NCBI RefSeq assembly: GCF_001500045.1
Contig: NZ_LQIX01000054.1
Location: 62,001-126,000 of the forward strand
Reading direction: 5' to 3'
DNA from: Mycobacterium sp. GA-1199
GTDB taxonomy: Bacteria > Actinomycetota > Actinomycetes > Mycobacteriales > Mycobacteriaceae
DNA length: 64,000 nucleotides
A model generated the notes under the pieces. It saw nothing but the letters and a program-made list of their open reading frames with translations, was not told where the DNA came from and ran no database searches. Below are positions 16,817 to 25,798 of the stretch, in pieces. Within the stretch, counting starts at the first letter, position 1, and every line of letters starts with the position of its first letter. Position numbers and translations under genes: made by a program.

Positions 16817-18040
16817 ATGACACGCCAGCTTCCCTATCCCGTCTTCGACGCGGACAACCACTTCTACGAGCCCAAAGAGGCGCTGACCAAGTTCCTCCCG
16901 GACCACCGCAAGCACGTCATCGACTACATCGAGGTGCGTGGGCGGACCAAGATCATGGTGCGTAACCAGGTCAGCGACTACATCCCGAACCCCACCTTCG
17001 AGGTCGTCGCGCGCCCCGGCGCCCAGGAGGAGTACTTCAAGCACGGCAGCGGCGGCAAGAGCTTCCGCGAGGTGATGGGCAAGCCGATGAAGGCGATCCC
17101 GGCCTTCCGCGAACCCGCCGCGCGACTCGAGGTCATGGACGGCCTAGGCCTGGACTACTCGCTGATGTTCCCGACCCTGGCCAGCCTGGTCGAGGAACGG
17201 ATGAAGGACGATCCGGAGCTGATCCTCGACGTCATCCATGCGCTCAACGAGTGGATGTACGAGACCTGGCAGTTCAACTACGAGGACCGGATCTTCTCCA
17301 CACCGGTGATCAACCTCGGCATCGTCGACCGCGCGCTCGAGGAACTCGAGTGGTGCCTGGAGCGCGGCGCCAAGACCGTACTCGTCCGCCCCGCCCCGGT
17401 GCCCGGGCTCAAGGGCACGCGTTCGTTCGGGCTGCCCGAGTTCGATCCGTTCTGGGACGCCTGCGTCAAGGCCGGTATCCCGGTGTCGATGCACGCATCG
17501 GACTCCGGCTACGCCGAGTACCTCAACGATTGGGAACCGGCCGACGAGTACCTGCCGTTCAAGCCGACCGCGTTCCGGATGGTGTCGATGGGCAAGCGGC
17601 CGATCGAGGATTCGATGGCCGCACTGGTGTGCCACGGTGCGCTGACCCGCAACCCCGATCTGCGGATCCTGTCGATCGAGAACGGCGCCGACTGGGTGCC
17701 CTACCTGTTCAAGCAGTTCGAGGGCGTCTACAAGAAGATGCCGCAGGAGTTCCCCGAGAATCCGATCGAGGCGTTCAAGCGCGGCGTGTACGTCGCGCCG
17801 TTCTGGGAGGACGACTTCGCCAAGATGGCCGACCTCATCGGTGTCGACAGGGTGATCTTCGGATCGGACTGGCCGCACCCCGAGGGCCTGGCCGAGCCGA
17901 CGCATCTGATCGACGACCTGCAGGGCCTCGACGAGGAGGGCCAGCGGAAGGTCATGGGCGGCAACATGATCGAGCTGTTCAAGGTACCCAACGAGATCGT
18001 CCACAACCCCGACGTGCCCGCGCTCGTCATCCCCGCCTGA
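16817..18040 (+). CDS. Amidohydrolase family 2 protein (TIM-barrel metal-dependent hydrolase/decarboxylase)
   Basis: A 407-residue member of the amidohydrolase-2 group, which includes hydrolases and non-oxidative decarboxylases of aromatic and cyclic acids. Visible metal and active-site motifs are FDADNHFYE near the N-terminus, VSMHASDSG in the middle and IFGSDWPHPEG near residue 350. CAGGAGG lies upstream of ATG 16817. The TetR operator before it and the acyl-CoA dehydrogenase pair after it place it in a CoA-ester catabolic block. Its exact substrate cannot be read from the sequence; similar genes accompany steroid- and terpene-like ring degradation in mycobacteria. Confidence 0.85.
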   Translation: MTRQLPYPVFDADNHFYEPKEALTKFLPDHRKHVIDYIEVRGRTKIMVRNQVSDYIPNPTFEVVARPGAQEEYFKHGSGGKSFREVMGKPMKAIPAFREPAARLEVMDGLGLDYSLMFPTLASLVEERMKDDPELILDVIHALNEWMYETWQFNYEDRIFSTPVINLGIVDRALEELEWCLERGAKTVLVRPAPVPGLKGTRSFGLPEFDPFWDACVKAGIPVSMHASDSGYAEYLNDWEPADEYLPFKPTAFRMVSMGKRPIEDSMAALVCHGALTRNPDLRILSIENGADWVPYLFKQFEGVYKKMPQEFPENPIEAFKRGVYVAPFWEDDFAKMADLIGVDRVIFGSDWPHPEGLAEPTHLIDDLQGLDEEGQRKVMGGNMIELFKVPNEIVHNPDVPALVIPA

Positions 18041-18059
18041 GTTCAGGCACCGTCGCGAA

Positions 18060-18089
18060 ACGTGCGTGTCGATCCGTCGACACGCACGT
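18060..18089. terminator. Stem-loop between the amidohydrolase and acyl-CoA dehydrogenase genes
   Basis: Two perfect 13-base arms (ACGTGCGTGTCGA and TCGACACGCACGT) enclose a TCCG loop. No T-run follows, so it may attenuate or process the mRNA rather than end it. It sits 25 bp before the next GTG start. Confidence 0.5.
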
Positions 18090-18113
18090 TCGCACGATTA
18101 CGAAAGAGAGCCC

Positions 18114-19262
18114 GTGAGCGACAGCGCGAACAACGGCACGAATCCTGAGGTACTGCTCTTCGCCTCGACCACACAGTCGTTCCTCGAAAAGGAAGTCCCG
18201 CTGAGCCGTATACGGCAGATGCACGACGCCGGAACCTCGTTCGACGCCGACTGGTGGCGTCGAGCCGTCGAACTGGGCTGGACCAGCCTGCTGGTGCCCG
18301 AGGAACTCGGCGGCGGCAGCGTGTCCGGCAACGGCGTCAAGGATCTGGCACTGGTCGCCGAGATCGCCGGTAAAACCGTCGCTCCGGGGCCGCTGCACCC
18401 GGTGAGCACCGTGCTCGCCGGACTCGTCGACGCGCCCTCCGGCCACGAGGACACCATCGCGGCGCTGGTCGCCGGGGATGCGGTGGCCAGCTGGGCGGTA
18501 TATGAACCCGGCCGGTCATGGTCTCCCCTGACCCCGTCGGTCACCGCCACCGCCACCGCGACCGGTTTCCGCATCGACGGCGTCAAGGACCGTGTCGAGG
18601 CCGGTGCGCACAGCGGATTGTTCTTGGTGACAGCACAATCCGACGACGGTGTCCGTCAGTTCCTCGTGCCCGCGGACACACCAGGTGTGCGTGTGGAGCC
18701 ACAGCGTTCGATCGACATGGTCAAGAGTTACGCGCGCGTGCACTTCGACGGGGTCGAGGTCGACGCGGGCGCGGCGGTCGGCACGGCCGAGGTGACACCA
18801 GCGCTGATCGAGCGCCAGGCCCAGATCGCCGCCGTGCTGCAGTGCGCCGAGGTCGTCGGCATTCTGGATACCGTGTTGGCCTTCACGATTCAGTGGGGAT
18901 TCGACCGACACAGCTTCGGTCGCCCCCTGGGCTCGTATCAGGCGCTCAAACACAAGTACGCCGACCTGAAGATCTGGTTCGAAGGGTGCCGGGCCACGAC
19001 CAACGCCGCGGTGGCCGAGGTGGCGGCGCGGACTCCCGGCGCGGCGATGGCCGTCAGCGTCGCGAAATCCTATGTGGGCGAATACTCACCGGGCATGTTG
19101 CAGCTGTGTGTGCAGCTGCACGGCGGCATCGGGGTGACGTGGGAGCACGACCTGCACCTGTTCCTGCGTCGAACCACGGTGAACCGCTCGATGTTCGGCA
19201 CCCCCGAGGACCACAACCTGCGCGTCTACGCCCTCACCGAAAACCTGGAGCAAGCGTCATGA
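18114..19262 (+). CDS. Acyl-CoA dehydrogenase, first subunit of a coupled pair
   Basis: A 382-residue FAD flavoprotein of the acyl-CoA dehydrogenase family that introduces an alpha-beta double bond into an acyl-CoA. The C-terminal half shows FDRHSFGRPLGSYQALKHK and LHGGIGVTWEHDLHLFLRR, both typical of FadE proteins. GTG 18114 has a GAAAGAGAG ribosome site. Its stop overlaps the start of the second dehydrogenase by four bases (ATGA). From family knowledge, adjacent mycobacterial FadE pairs often form alpha2-beta2 heterotetramers acting on bulky substrates. Confidence 0.9.
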   Translation: MSDSANNGTNPEVLLFASTTQSFLEKEVPLSRIRQMHDAGTSFDADWWRRAVELGWTSLLVPEELGGGSVSGNGVKDLALVAEIAGKTVAPGPLHPVSTVLAGLVDAPSGHEDTIAALVAGDAVASWAVYEPGRSWSPLTPSVTATATATGFRIDGVKDRVEAGAHSGLFLVTAQSDDGVRQFLVPADTPGVRVEPQRSIDMVKSYARVHFDGVEVDAGAAVGTAEVTPALIERQAQIAAVLQCAEVVGILDTVLAFTIQWGFDRHSFGRPLGSYQALKHKYADLKIWFEGCRATTNAAVAEVAARTPGAAMAVSVAKSYVGEYSPGMLQLCVQLHGGIGVTWEHDLHLFLRRTTVNRSMFGTPEDHNLRVYALTENLEQAS

Positions 19263-20521
19263 CCGACACGACGTCGGCCCCGGCCGCGCCGGCCACCGCG
19301 GAGTCCGTCGAAGAGTTCGCCGCCCGGGCTCAGGCGTGGCTGGCACAGAACATGCCCTCCATCGACCCGAACAACCCGCCCGAGCACGACCGCGGTGAAG
19401 AGGAACCGTGGCAGCGCGCGCGGGAACTCCAGAAACGGTTGTGGGACGGCGGATTCGCCGGTATCTGCTTCCCGAAGGAGTACGGCGGGCTCGGTCTGCC
19501 GATCGCCTATCAGAAGGCGTTCGACAACGTGTCGCGCTGCTACGAGATGCCGGTGATCCTGAACACGCCGACGTTCACGATCTGCGCGGCCACCATCCTC
19601 GACACCGGCAGCGAAGAACAGAAACGTCAGCACATCTCTGCGGCCCTGCGCGGCGACGAGGTGCTGGTGCAGCTGCTGTCGGAACCCAGCGGCGGCTCCG
19701 ACCTCGCCGGCGTGATAACCCGCGCGGACCGCAAGGGCGACAGGTGGGTGATCAACGGCGCAAAGACGTGGAGTACAAGCGCTTTCGCCGCTGATTACGG
19801 ATTGATGCTCGCGCGCACCGACTGGGATGTGCCCAAGCACGAGGGCCTGACCATGTTCCTGGTGCCGATCAACAGCCCCGGCATCACACTTCGCCGCATC
19901 AAGCAGGTCAACGGGTCGGTCGAGTTCTGCGAGGAGTTCTTCGACAACCTCGAACTCGGCGACGACGCGGTCGTCGGTGAGGTCAACGGCGGCTGGCACG
20001 TGGCGTCGCGCCAGCTCTACCACGAGCGGCGCGCGGTCGGCGGCGGCTCGGAGTTCGCCAGCGGTATCGGCGCCGAGGGCAAATCCGATGTGCCGATCAA
20101 CTACGTCGAGCTGCTCGAGAAGGTCGGCCAACCGGACAATGAGCGGCTGCGCGCGATGGCCGGCCGCGCGCTGGTGCACCGGGCGGTCCGCGAACAGCTG
20201 ATCGACCACGTGTATCACGGCGTCCTCGACGGATCGCTGCCTCCGGCGGCGGGGTCGATCATCCGCATCGCGCACGCCGACGTCCACCATCTGGAGTTCG
20301 ACACCGCCCTGGCCATCACCGGCAGCGCGGGCGTCGTCGATGTCGACGATGACCTGATCCGTTACGGCGAACGGTATCTGGGCCGGCAGGCCGCCGCTCT
20401 CGGCGGCGGAACCACCGAGATCGCGCGCAACATCATCGGCGAGCGCGTGCTCGGCTTCCCACGCGAACCCGCCGCCGATCGCGATGTGCCGTTCAAAGAG
20501 GTCAAGCGCAACCGCGGCTGA
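19259..20521 (+). CDS. Acyl-CoA dehydrogenase, second subunit of a coupled pair
   Basis: A 420-residue acyl-CoA dehydrogenase. The N-terminal helical domain starts after an Ala/Thr-rich stretch. LSEPSGGSDLAG and GAKTWSTSA form the middle beta domain, and LGGGTTEIARNIIGERVLG is the C-terminal FAD/active-site block. The ATG overlaps the stop of the preceding gene (ATGA), indicating translational coupling and equal expression. It is the last gene of the TetR block and ends 27 bp before the convergent radical SAM gene. Confidence 0.92.
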   Translation: MTDTTSAPAAPATAESVEEFAARAQAWLAQNMPSIDPNNPPEHDRGEEEPWQRARELQKRLWDGGFAGICFPKEYGGLGLPIAYQKAFDNVSRCYEMPVILNTPTFTICAATILDTGSEEQKRQHISAALRGDEVLVQLLSEPSGGSDLAGVITRADRKGDRWVINGAKTWSTSAFAADYGLMLARTDWDVPKHEGLTMFLVPINSPGITLRRIKQVNGSVEFCEEFFDNLELGDDAVVGEVNGGWHVASRQLYHERRAVGGGSEFASGIGAEGKSDVPINYVELLEKVGQPDNERLRAMAGRALVHRAVREQLIDHVYHGVLDGSLPPAAGSIIRIAHADVHHLEFDTALAITGSAGVVDVDDDLIRYGERYLGRQAAALGGGTTEIARNIIGERVLGFPREPAADRDVPFKEVKRNRG

Positions 20522-20548
20522 CTTTCCGTGCGACCGCAACCGTTGCGC

Positions 20549-21568
20549 TTAGAACAGAGTGGGCTGCAGGGTCTGGACGGGTGACGGCGCCGGCGGTGTG
20601 TCCGCGGCGCGGAACGAGCGGCGGTCGGGCGCCAGGCCGTGCTTGGCGACCAGCGGTGCCGCCCGGTCGTGCAACATCTTCCGGTAGTCCTGCGGCAGAT
20701 AGGCGCCACGACGATACAACTCGCGGTATTTGGGCACCAGCTGCGGGTGTGCGCCGGCCAGCCAATTCATGAACCAGCCGCGTGTAGAGCCACGCAGGTG
20801 CAGGCCGAACACGGTGACGCCGGTGGCTCCGGCCGCCGCGATCTCGGCCAGCAGCGCATCGAGGTGCTCGGCCGAGTCCGTCAGATGCGGCAACACCGGG
20901 GCCACCATCACATGGCAGCCCAGCCCGGCGTCGCGGATCGCGGCGATCATCCCGAGGCGCGCCTGCGGCGACGGGGTACCCGGTTCGACTTCCCTGTGCA
21001 GCACGGGGTCTCCGACGGCGAGCGAAACCGCCACGCTGACGTCCACCTGGCGGGCGGCCTCGCGGATCAGCGGCAGATCGCGTTGCAGCAGGGTGCCCTT
21101 GGTGAGGATGGAAAACGGCGTACCGGAATCGGTCAGCGCCGAGAGGATCCCGGGCATCAGCGCATAGCGGCCCTCGGCCCGCTGGTACGGATCGGTGTTG
21201 GTGCCCAGGGCCACCGTCTCGCGTTGCCACGACCGTCGCGACAGTTCGCGGCGCAGCACGTCGGCCACGTTGGTCTTGACGACGACCTCGCTGTCGAAAT
21301 CGCTGCCGGAGTTCAGATCCAGATACTCGTGCGTGGGCCGCGCGAAGCAATAACGGCAGGCGTGTGAGCATCCGCGGTAGGCGTTGACCGTGAACCGGAA
21401 CGGCAGCATGGCCGCGTTGGGCACCTTGTTGAGCGCCGACTTGCACAGCACTTCATGGAAGGTCATGCCCTCGAACTGCGGCGTCCGCACGCTGCGCACT
21501 AAACCGATACGCTGCAGTCCGGGCAGCGCGCCGTCGTCGACGCTGACACCCTGCCCATCCCACCGCAT
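20549..21568 (-). CDS. Rv2578c family radical SAM protein
   Basis: A 339-residue radical SAM enzyme. The [4Fe-4S] motif is CSHACRYC (CxxxCxxC) near residue 67, followed by ALGTNTDPYQRAEG, typical of the SplB-like/Rv2578c group. The reaction is unknown. The gene is uninterrupted here; as I recall, some mycobacterial homologues carry an intein. The start ATG 21568 lies 10 bp from a perfect SOS box shared with the divergent helD gene, which implies LexA control. M. tuberculosis Rv2578c is, to my memory, also a DNA-damage-inducible gene. Confidence 0.93.
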   Translation of the reverse strand: MRWDGQGVSVDDGALPGLQRIGLVRSVRTPQFEGMTFHEVLCKSALNKVPNAAMLPFRFTVNAYRGCSHACRYCFARPTHEYLDLNSGSDFDSEVVVKTNVADVLRRELSRRSWQRETVALGTNTDPYQRAEGRYALMPGILSALTDSGTPFSILTKGTLLQRDLPLIREAARQVDVSVAVSLAVGDPVLHREVEPGTPSPQARLGMIAAIRDAGLGCHVMVAPVLPHLTDSAEHLDALLAEIAAAGATGVTVFGLHLRGSTRGWFMNWLAGAHPQLVPKYRELYRRGAYLPQDYRKMLHDRAAPLVAKHGLAPDRRSFRAADTPPAPSPVQTLQPTLF

Positions 21569-21577
21569 ACATTCGAT

Positions 21578-21593
21578 TCGAACTCACGTTCGA
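21578..21593. promoter_or_regulatory. LexA-binding SOS box in the radical SAM / helD divergent promoter
   Basis: TCGAACTCACGTTCGA matches the mycobacterial SOS consensus TCGAAC-N4-GTTCGA in all 12 defined positions. A TAGGAT -10 hexamer (21594-21599) abuts its right edge, so bound LexA would block the helD promoter. Its left edge is 10 bp from the radical SAM start. Confidence 0.9.
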
Positions 21594-21649
21594 TAGGATG
21601 TCAAGGTCGACGCGCGCGAGCCGGCGGTGACCCGACAGAGAGGGGCAGT

Positions 21650-23824
21650 GTGCCGATCGAGGGCCACGAGGACGAGCTGGCATCCGAACAGCGCTACATC
21701 GACGGCTTGTATGCGCGACTCGACGCCGAACGCGCCCGCGTGCGCAAGCACTACGACGCTGCGCTGCGCGGTGATGGCGGCTCGCTGGTCGACCGGGACG
21801 CCGAGGTGCGCGCGGTGGCCAAGCGGATGAACCGGCTCAACGTCGCCGACCACGGTCTGTGCTTCGGTCGGCTGGACAGCGTCACGGGCGATCGTCTCTA
21901 CATCGGTCGCATCGGGTTGCTGGACGAGGCCAACGAGTACGAGCTACTGCTCCTCGACTGGCGGGCTCCCGCGGCGCGCCCCTTCTACGTCGCCACCGCG
22001 GCCCACCCGGAGGGTATGCGCCGGCGGCGCCAGTTCCACTCCATCGGGCGTCGCATCACCGATTTCACCGACGAGACCCTGGGCCGACCCACCGAAGGCG
22101 CGCAGGGTGACGCCGCACTGCTCGCGGCGGTCAACGCGCCTCGCGGCGAAGGCATGCGCGACATCGTCGCGACCATCCAGTCCGAACAGGACGAGATCAT
22201 CCGGCTCGAGCGCCCGGGCGTGCTGGTGATCGAGGGCGGCCCCGGCACGGGCAAGACCGTCGTCGCATTGCACCGCGTCGCCTACCTGCTCTACACGCAG
22301 CGGGAGCGGATGGAACGCCATGGCGTGCTGGTGATCGGCCCGAACACCGCGTTCTTGCGCCACATCGACCGGGTGCTGCCCTCGCTCGGCGAAACGAACG
22401 TCGTGTTCATGACGACCGGTGATCTCGTTCCCGGCCTGCGGGTCACCGCCGAGGACTCCCCCGACGCGGCGCGGGCGAAGGGTTCGCTGACGATGCTGGA
22501 CGTGCTGGCAGCGGCGATCGCCGACCGGCAACGGGTTCCCGAAGAACCGGTGCCGATCAAGCTGGCCGACGTCACCGTCCGGATCGACGCCGAGACGGCC
22601 GAGTGGGCGAGCCAGGAGGCCCGTGACAGCGGCTTACCGCACAACGACGCGCGCGCGGTGTTCGTCGACGTCATCACCTGGGTCCTCACCGAGCGTGCGA
22701 TCGCCCGCATCGGCAAGGGCTGGCTGACGCGCGACGACAAGGCGGCGTGGGAACACCTGCGAGCCGAGCTTCTCGACGAGCTCGGTGACCACGAAGCGTT
22801 CAACACCGCCCTCGACGATCTGTGGCCGCAGCTGACGCCGGAGGCTCTGCTGGCCGGGCTCTACGAGTCTGCCGAACGGCTCACTGCCGCAGGCGCTGAC
22901 GAGTCCCTGTTGCGCGCGCACGGAGATGCGTGGACGGTGTCGGACGTGCCGCTGCTCAACGAGCTCGTCGACATGCTGGGCGGGGTCGAACCCGACGCCG
23001 CGGCCGAGACGCAACGCCGGGAGGAGGCCGCCTACGCCGCGGGCGTGCTGGATCTGATGGTGGCCCGCGAGGACCTGATGGACGACGAGGACCACCTGAT
23101 CGCCGCCGACCTGCTCGACGCCGAGGATCTCGCCGAGCGGTTCGTCGAGCGCGACAACCGTGAGCTCGCCGAACGTGCTGCCGCAGACCGTGATTGGACG
23201 TATCGGCACGTCGTCGTCGACGAGGCGCAGGAACTCTCGGAGATGGACTGGCGGGTGCTGATGCGTCGGTGTCCCAGCAAGTCCTTCACCGTGGTCGGTG
23301 ATCTCGCGCAGCGCCGATCGGCCGCGGGCGCCACGTCATGGGGCTCGATGCTCGATCCGTATGTGCCCGGGCGCTGGGTCTACCGGCCGCTGTCGGTGAA
23401 CTACCGCACGCCCGCCGAGATCATGGACGTCGCCGCCGGCCTGCTCGCCGAGTTCGCTCCCGACGTGCGGCCACCCGAATCGGTTCGCGCATGCGGTGTT
23501 CGGCCATGGGCGCGCCTTGTCGACGACGAGGAGCTGCCCGTCGCGATCGAGCAGTTCCGCCGCGATGAGGACGGCCGCGAAGGGACCAGCGTCGTGATCG
23601 GACCTTCGGGAATGGCCGGGACGGTGTCACCGTCGGAGATCAAGGGATTGGAATTCGACGCGGTTCTCGTCGTCGAGCCGGGCCGCATCCTGGCCGACGG
23701 TCCGCGCGGAGCGGCCGACCTCTACGTGGCGCTCACGCGAGCGACACAGCGGCTCGGTGTGCTGCACACCGAGCCGCTGCCACCCACGTTGAAATTGTGC
23801 GAACTGCAGAGTGTGGCCGACTGA
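21650..23824 (+). CDS. helD: HelD/HelR family RNA polymerase-associated ATPase
   Basis: A 724-residue superfamily-1 helicase-like ATPase. Its family removes stalled RNA polymerase from nucleic acid; HelR members also displace rifamycins. An N-terminal coiled-coil start (about residues 5-60) precedes the 1A domain with Walker A GGPGTGKT (about 200). Walker B VVDEAQELSEMDW follows near 525, then VNYRTPAEIM, KGLEFDAV and YVALTRATQRLG motifs in domain 2A. The length fits actinobacterial HelD. GTG 21650 follows GAGAGGGG. The promoter carries a perfect SOS box. In M. tuberculosis the same position holds linB (from memory). Confidence 0.88.
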   Translation: MPIEGHEDELASEQRYIDGLYARLDAERARVRKHYDAALRGDGGSLVDRDAEVRAVAKRMNRLNVADHGLCFGRLDSVTGDRLYIGRIGLLDEANEYELLLLDWRAPAARPFYVATAAHPEGMRRRRQFHSIGRRITDFTDETLGRPTEGAQGDAALLAAVNAPRGEGMRDIVATIQSEQDEIIRLERPGVLVIEGGPGTGKTVVALHRVAYLLYTQRERMERHGVLVIGPNTAFLRHIDRVLPSLGETNVVFMTTGDLVPGLRVTAEDSPDAARAKGSLTMLDVLAAAIADRQRVPEEPVPIKLADVTVRIDAETAEWASQEARDSGLPHNDARAVFVDVITWVLTERAIARIGKGWLTRDDKAAWEHLRAELLDELGDHEAFNTALDDLWPQLTPEALLAGLYESAERLTAAGADESLLRAHGDAWTVSDVPLLNELVDMLGGVEPDAAAETQRREEAAYAAGVLDLMVAREDLMDDEDHLIAADLLDAEDLAERFVERDNRELAERAAADRDWTYRHVVVDEAQELSEMDWRVLMRRCPSKSFTVVGDLAQRRSAAGATSWGSMLDPYVPGRWVYRPLSVNYRTPAEIMDVAAGLLAEFAPDVRPPESVRACGVRPWARLVDDEELPVAIEQFRRDEDGREGTSVVIGPSGMAGTVSPSEIKGLEFDAVLVVEPGRILADGPRGAADLYVALTRATQRLGVLHTEPLPPTLKLCELQSVAD

Positions 23825-23851
23825 GCGGCCGTGATACCTACTGCGGTGCGG

Positions 23852-24271
23852 TCACCACTGGCTGAGCTGACACTGCACCGTGTAGGTGCCGTCCTGCTGC
23901 ACCGCCACCTGACCGTCGATCGCGATCTCGCAGTGCGGGTTCGGGGAGGCTTGCATGGCGTGTACGCCGGTGCTCGCGGTGAGGATCGCCCACTGCGGGT
24001 CGGCCATCGTCGTCTCGAACACCCACGGCACGCCCGGCTGCAGGACCACTTCTTCCTTCTTCAGGTACGCATACGCGTCGGCGTTGTAGGCCTCCTTGCT
24101 CGGAGGCTGAGCCGTCAGATAGTTGAGTTGGAAGTCGGCAGGGGCCGTTGACGTCAGCGTGTACCGGACCACGTGGCCTTCCGACTGGGCATTGGCCGTC
24201 GCATGGCTGACCGCGACTGACGCCGCCGCCACCATGAGTGCCGCCCCGACCTTGGCTGTAGCTGTTCGCAT
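23852..24271 (-). CDS. Small secreted protein of unknown function
   Basis: A 139-residue protein with a signal peptide (MRTATAKVGAALMVAAASVA, cleavage probably after ANA near residue 27). The mature part is about 110 residues with two cysteines near the C-terminus (PHCEIA and VQCQLSQW) that could form a disulfide. It loosely recalls the extracytoplasmic beta-domain of MmpS proteins, but I cannot assign it. ATG 24271 was chosen because it starts the signal peptide; no strong ribosome site precedes it. It converges on helD. Confidence 0.72.
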   Translation of the reverse strand: MRTATAKVGAALMVAAASVAVSHATANAQSEGHVVRYTLTSTAPADFQLNYLTAQPPSKEAYNADAYAYLKKEEVVLQPGVPWVFETTMADPQWAILTASTGVHAMQASPNPHCEIAIDGQVAVQQDGTYTVQCQLSQW

Positions 24272-24525
24272 GTTCGTCACATCGCCGGACGGTACCAAAC
24301 CGTTACAGCCACGGCATCGCCGCTGGCGAGCGCCTTCCATCCGCCAGTGAATGGCGAACGACCTGCGGAGAAGTCACAGGTTAATTTGTTCGTCACACGC
24401 AGACATTTCCCAGAAACACCACCGCTCTAACGTCCCGATTCGACAACCACGCGATGTCGGGACCACGCGCCCGGCTCGACGCTCATCGCCGATGTGCGCT
24501 GCGGATATATAGGGAAAGGCTGTTC
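24272..24525. other. Intergenic region upstream of urtABCDE
   Basis: About 250 bp with no convincing gene. It holds scattered GTCAC and GAAAC words (near 24390-24417) that recall GlnR half-sites, but their spacing does not fit the consensus. A TATATA at 24506-24511 lies close to the GGGAAAGG ribosome site of urtA. Confidence 0.4.
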
Positions 24526-25791
24526 ATGCGACTACCACGACGGTCCTCCGTGAGACGTTCAGCCCTTGTTGCCGGCGGAATCGTCGCTGCGACGAGCCTG
24601 GTGCTGGCCGGCTGCGGAAGCAAGGCGACCGAGTCGGACTCGGCGAACGCCCAATCGTGTGTGGACACCTCGGGCTCGACGATCAAAGTGGGTGCGCTGA
24701 ACTCGTTGTCGGGCACCATGGCCATCTCGGAAGTGACCGTTCGCAACGCCATCGACCTCGCGGTCGAGCAGATCAACGCCTCCGGTGGTGTGATGGGCAA
24801 GCAGATTCAACTCGTCGGTGAGGACGGCGCATCCGAGCCGACGGTGTTCGCGGAGAAGGCCGAGAAACTGATCAGCAGTGACTGTGTGGCAGCGGTGTTC
24901 GGCGGGTGGACCTCCTCGTCGCGCAAGGCGATGCTGCCGGTCTTCGAGAGCGCGAACTCCCTGTTGTACTACCCCGTGCAGTACGAGGGTCTGGAGTCGT
25001 CGAAGAACATCTTCTACACCGGCGCCACCACCAACCAGCAGATCGTGCCCGCCCTGGATTACCTCAAGGAGAAGGGCGTCAAGTCGCTCTATCTGGTCGG
25101 CAGCGACTACGTGTTTCCGCAGACCGCCAACCGGATCATCAAGGCGTACGCGGGCGCCAACGGCATCGAGATCAAGGGCGAGGACTACACGCCCCTGGGC
25201 TCGACGGACTTCTCGACCATCGTCAACAAGGTCCGCACCGCGGGCGCCGACGCCGTGTTCAACACCCTCAACGGTGATTCGAACGTGGCCTTCTTCCGGG
25301 AGTACCGCAATGTCGGCCTGACCCCGGAGGCCATGCCGGTGGTATCGGTGTCGATCGCCGAGGAAGAGGTCGGCGGCATCGGTATCCAGAACATCACCGG
25401 CCAGCTCACCGCCTGGAACTACTACGAAACCGTCGACAACCCGGTCAACAAGGCGTTCGTCAAGGCCTACAAGGACAAATACGGCGCCAACAAGCCGACG
25501 TCGGATCCGATGGAGGCCGCCTACGTGTCGGTGTACCTGTGGAAGAACACGGTCGAAAAGGCAAAGTCGTTCGACGTCAAGGCGATTCAGGACAATGCCG
25601 GTGGCGTGACGTTCGACGCGCCGGAAGGTCTGGTCACCATCGACGGCGAGAACCACCACATCACCAAGACCGCACGCATCGGCGAAATCCGTCCCGACGG
25701 GCTGATCTACACAATCTGGGAGTCGCCGGGGCCGATCGAACCCGACCCCTACCTCAAGTCCTATCCGTGGGCAGCCGGCCTGTCCAGCTGA
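24526..25791 (+). CDS. urtA: Urea ABC transporter substrate-binding lipoprotein UrtA
   Basis: A 421-residue lipoprotein that captures urea outside the membrane. The N-terminus has twin basic residues, a hydrophobic stretch and the lipobox VLAGC (cysteine near residue 28). The mature part is a type I periplasmic-binding fold with LNSLSGTMAISE, FGGWTSSSRKAMLPVFE and PVQYEGLESSKNIFYTGA, all characteristic of UrtA. ATG 24526 has GGGAAAGG upstream. It heads urtABCDE, whose genes are separated by 7 bp or overlap. No urease genes are in the window. Confidence 0.95.
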   Translation: MRLPRRSSVRRSALVAGGIVAATSLVLAGCGSKATESDSANAQSCVDTSGSTIKVGALNSLSGTMAISEVTVRNAIDLAVEQINASGGVMGKQIQLVGEDGASEPTVFAEKAEKLISSDCVAAVFGGWTSSSRKAMLPVFESANSLLYYPVQYEGLESSKNIFYTGATTNQQIVPALDYLKEKGVKSLYLVGSDYVFPQTANRIIKAYAGANGIEIKGEDYTPLGSTDFSTIVNKVRTAGADAVFNTLNGDSNVAFFREYRNVGLTPEAMPVVSVSIAEEEVGGIGIQNITGQLTAWNYYETVDNPVNKAFVKAYKDKYGANKPTSDPMEAAYVSVYLWKNTVEKAKSFDVKAIQDNAGGVTFDAPEGLVTIDGENHHITKTARIGEIRPDGLIYTIWESPGPIEPDPYLKSYPWAAGLSS

Positions 25792-25798
25792 GCCACCT

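Noticed and set aside
20549..21568. Intein inside the Rv2578c-type radical SAM gene
   Set aside because: The reading frame is continuous at 339 residues with no Hint or homing-endonuclease segment.
24385..24420. GlnR box upstream of urtA
   Set aside because: GTCAC and GAAAC words are present, but the spacing is off by one or more from GTnAC-N6-GnAAC.
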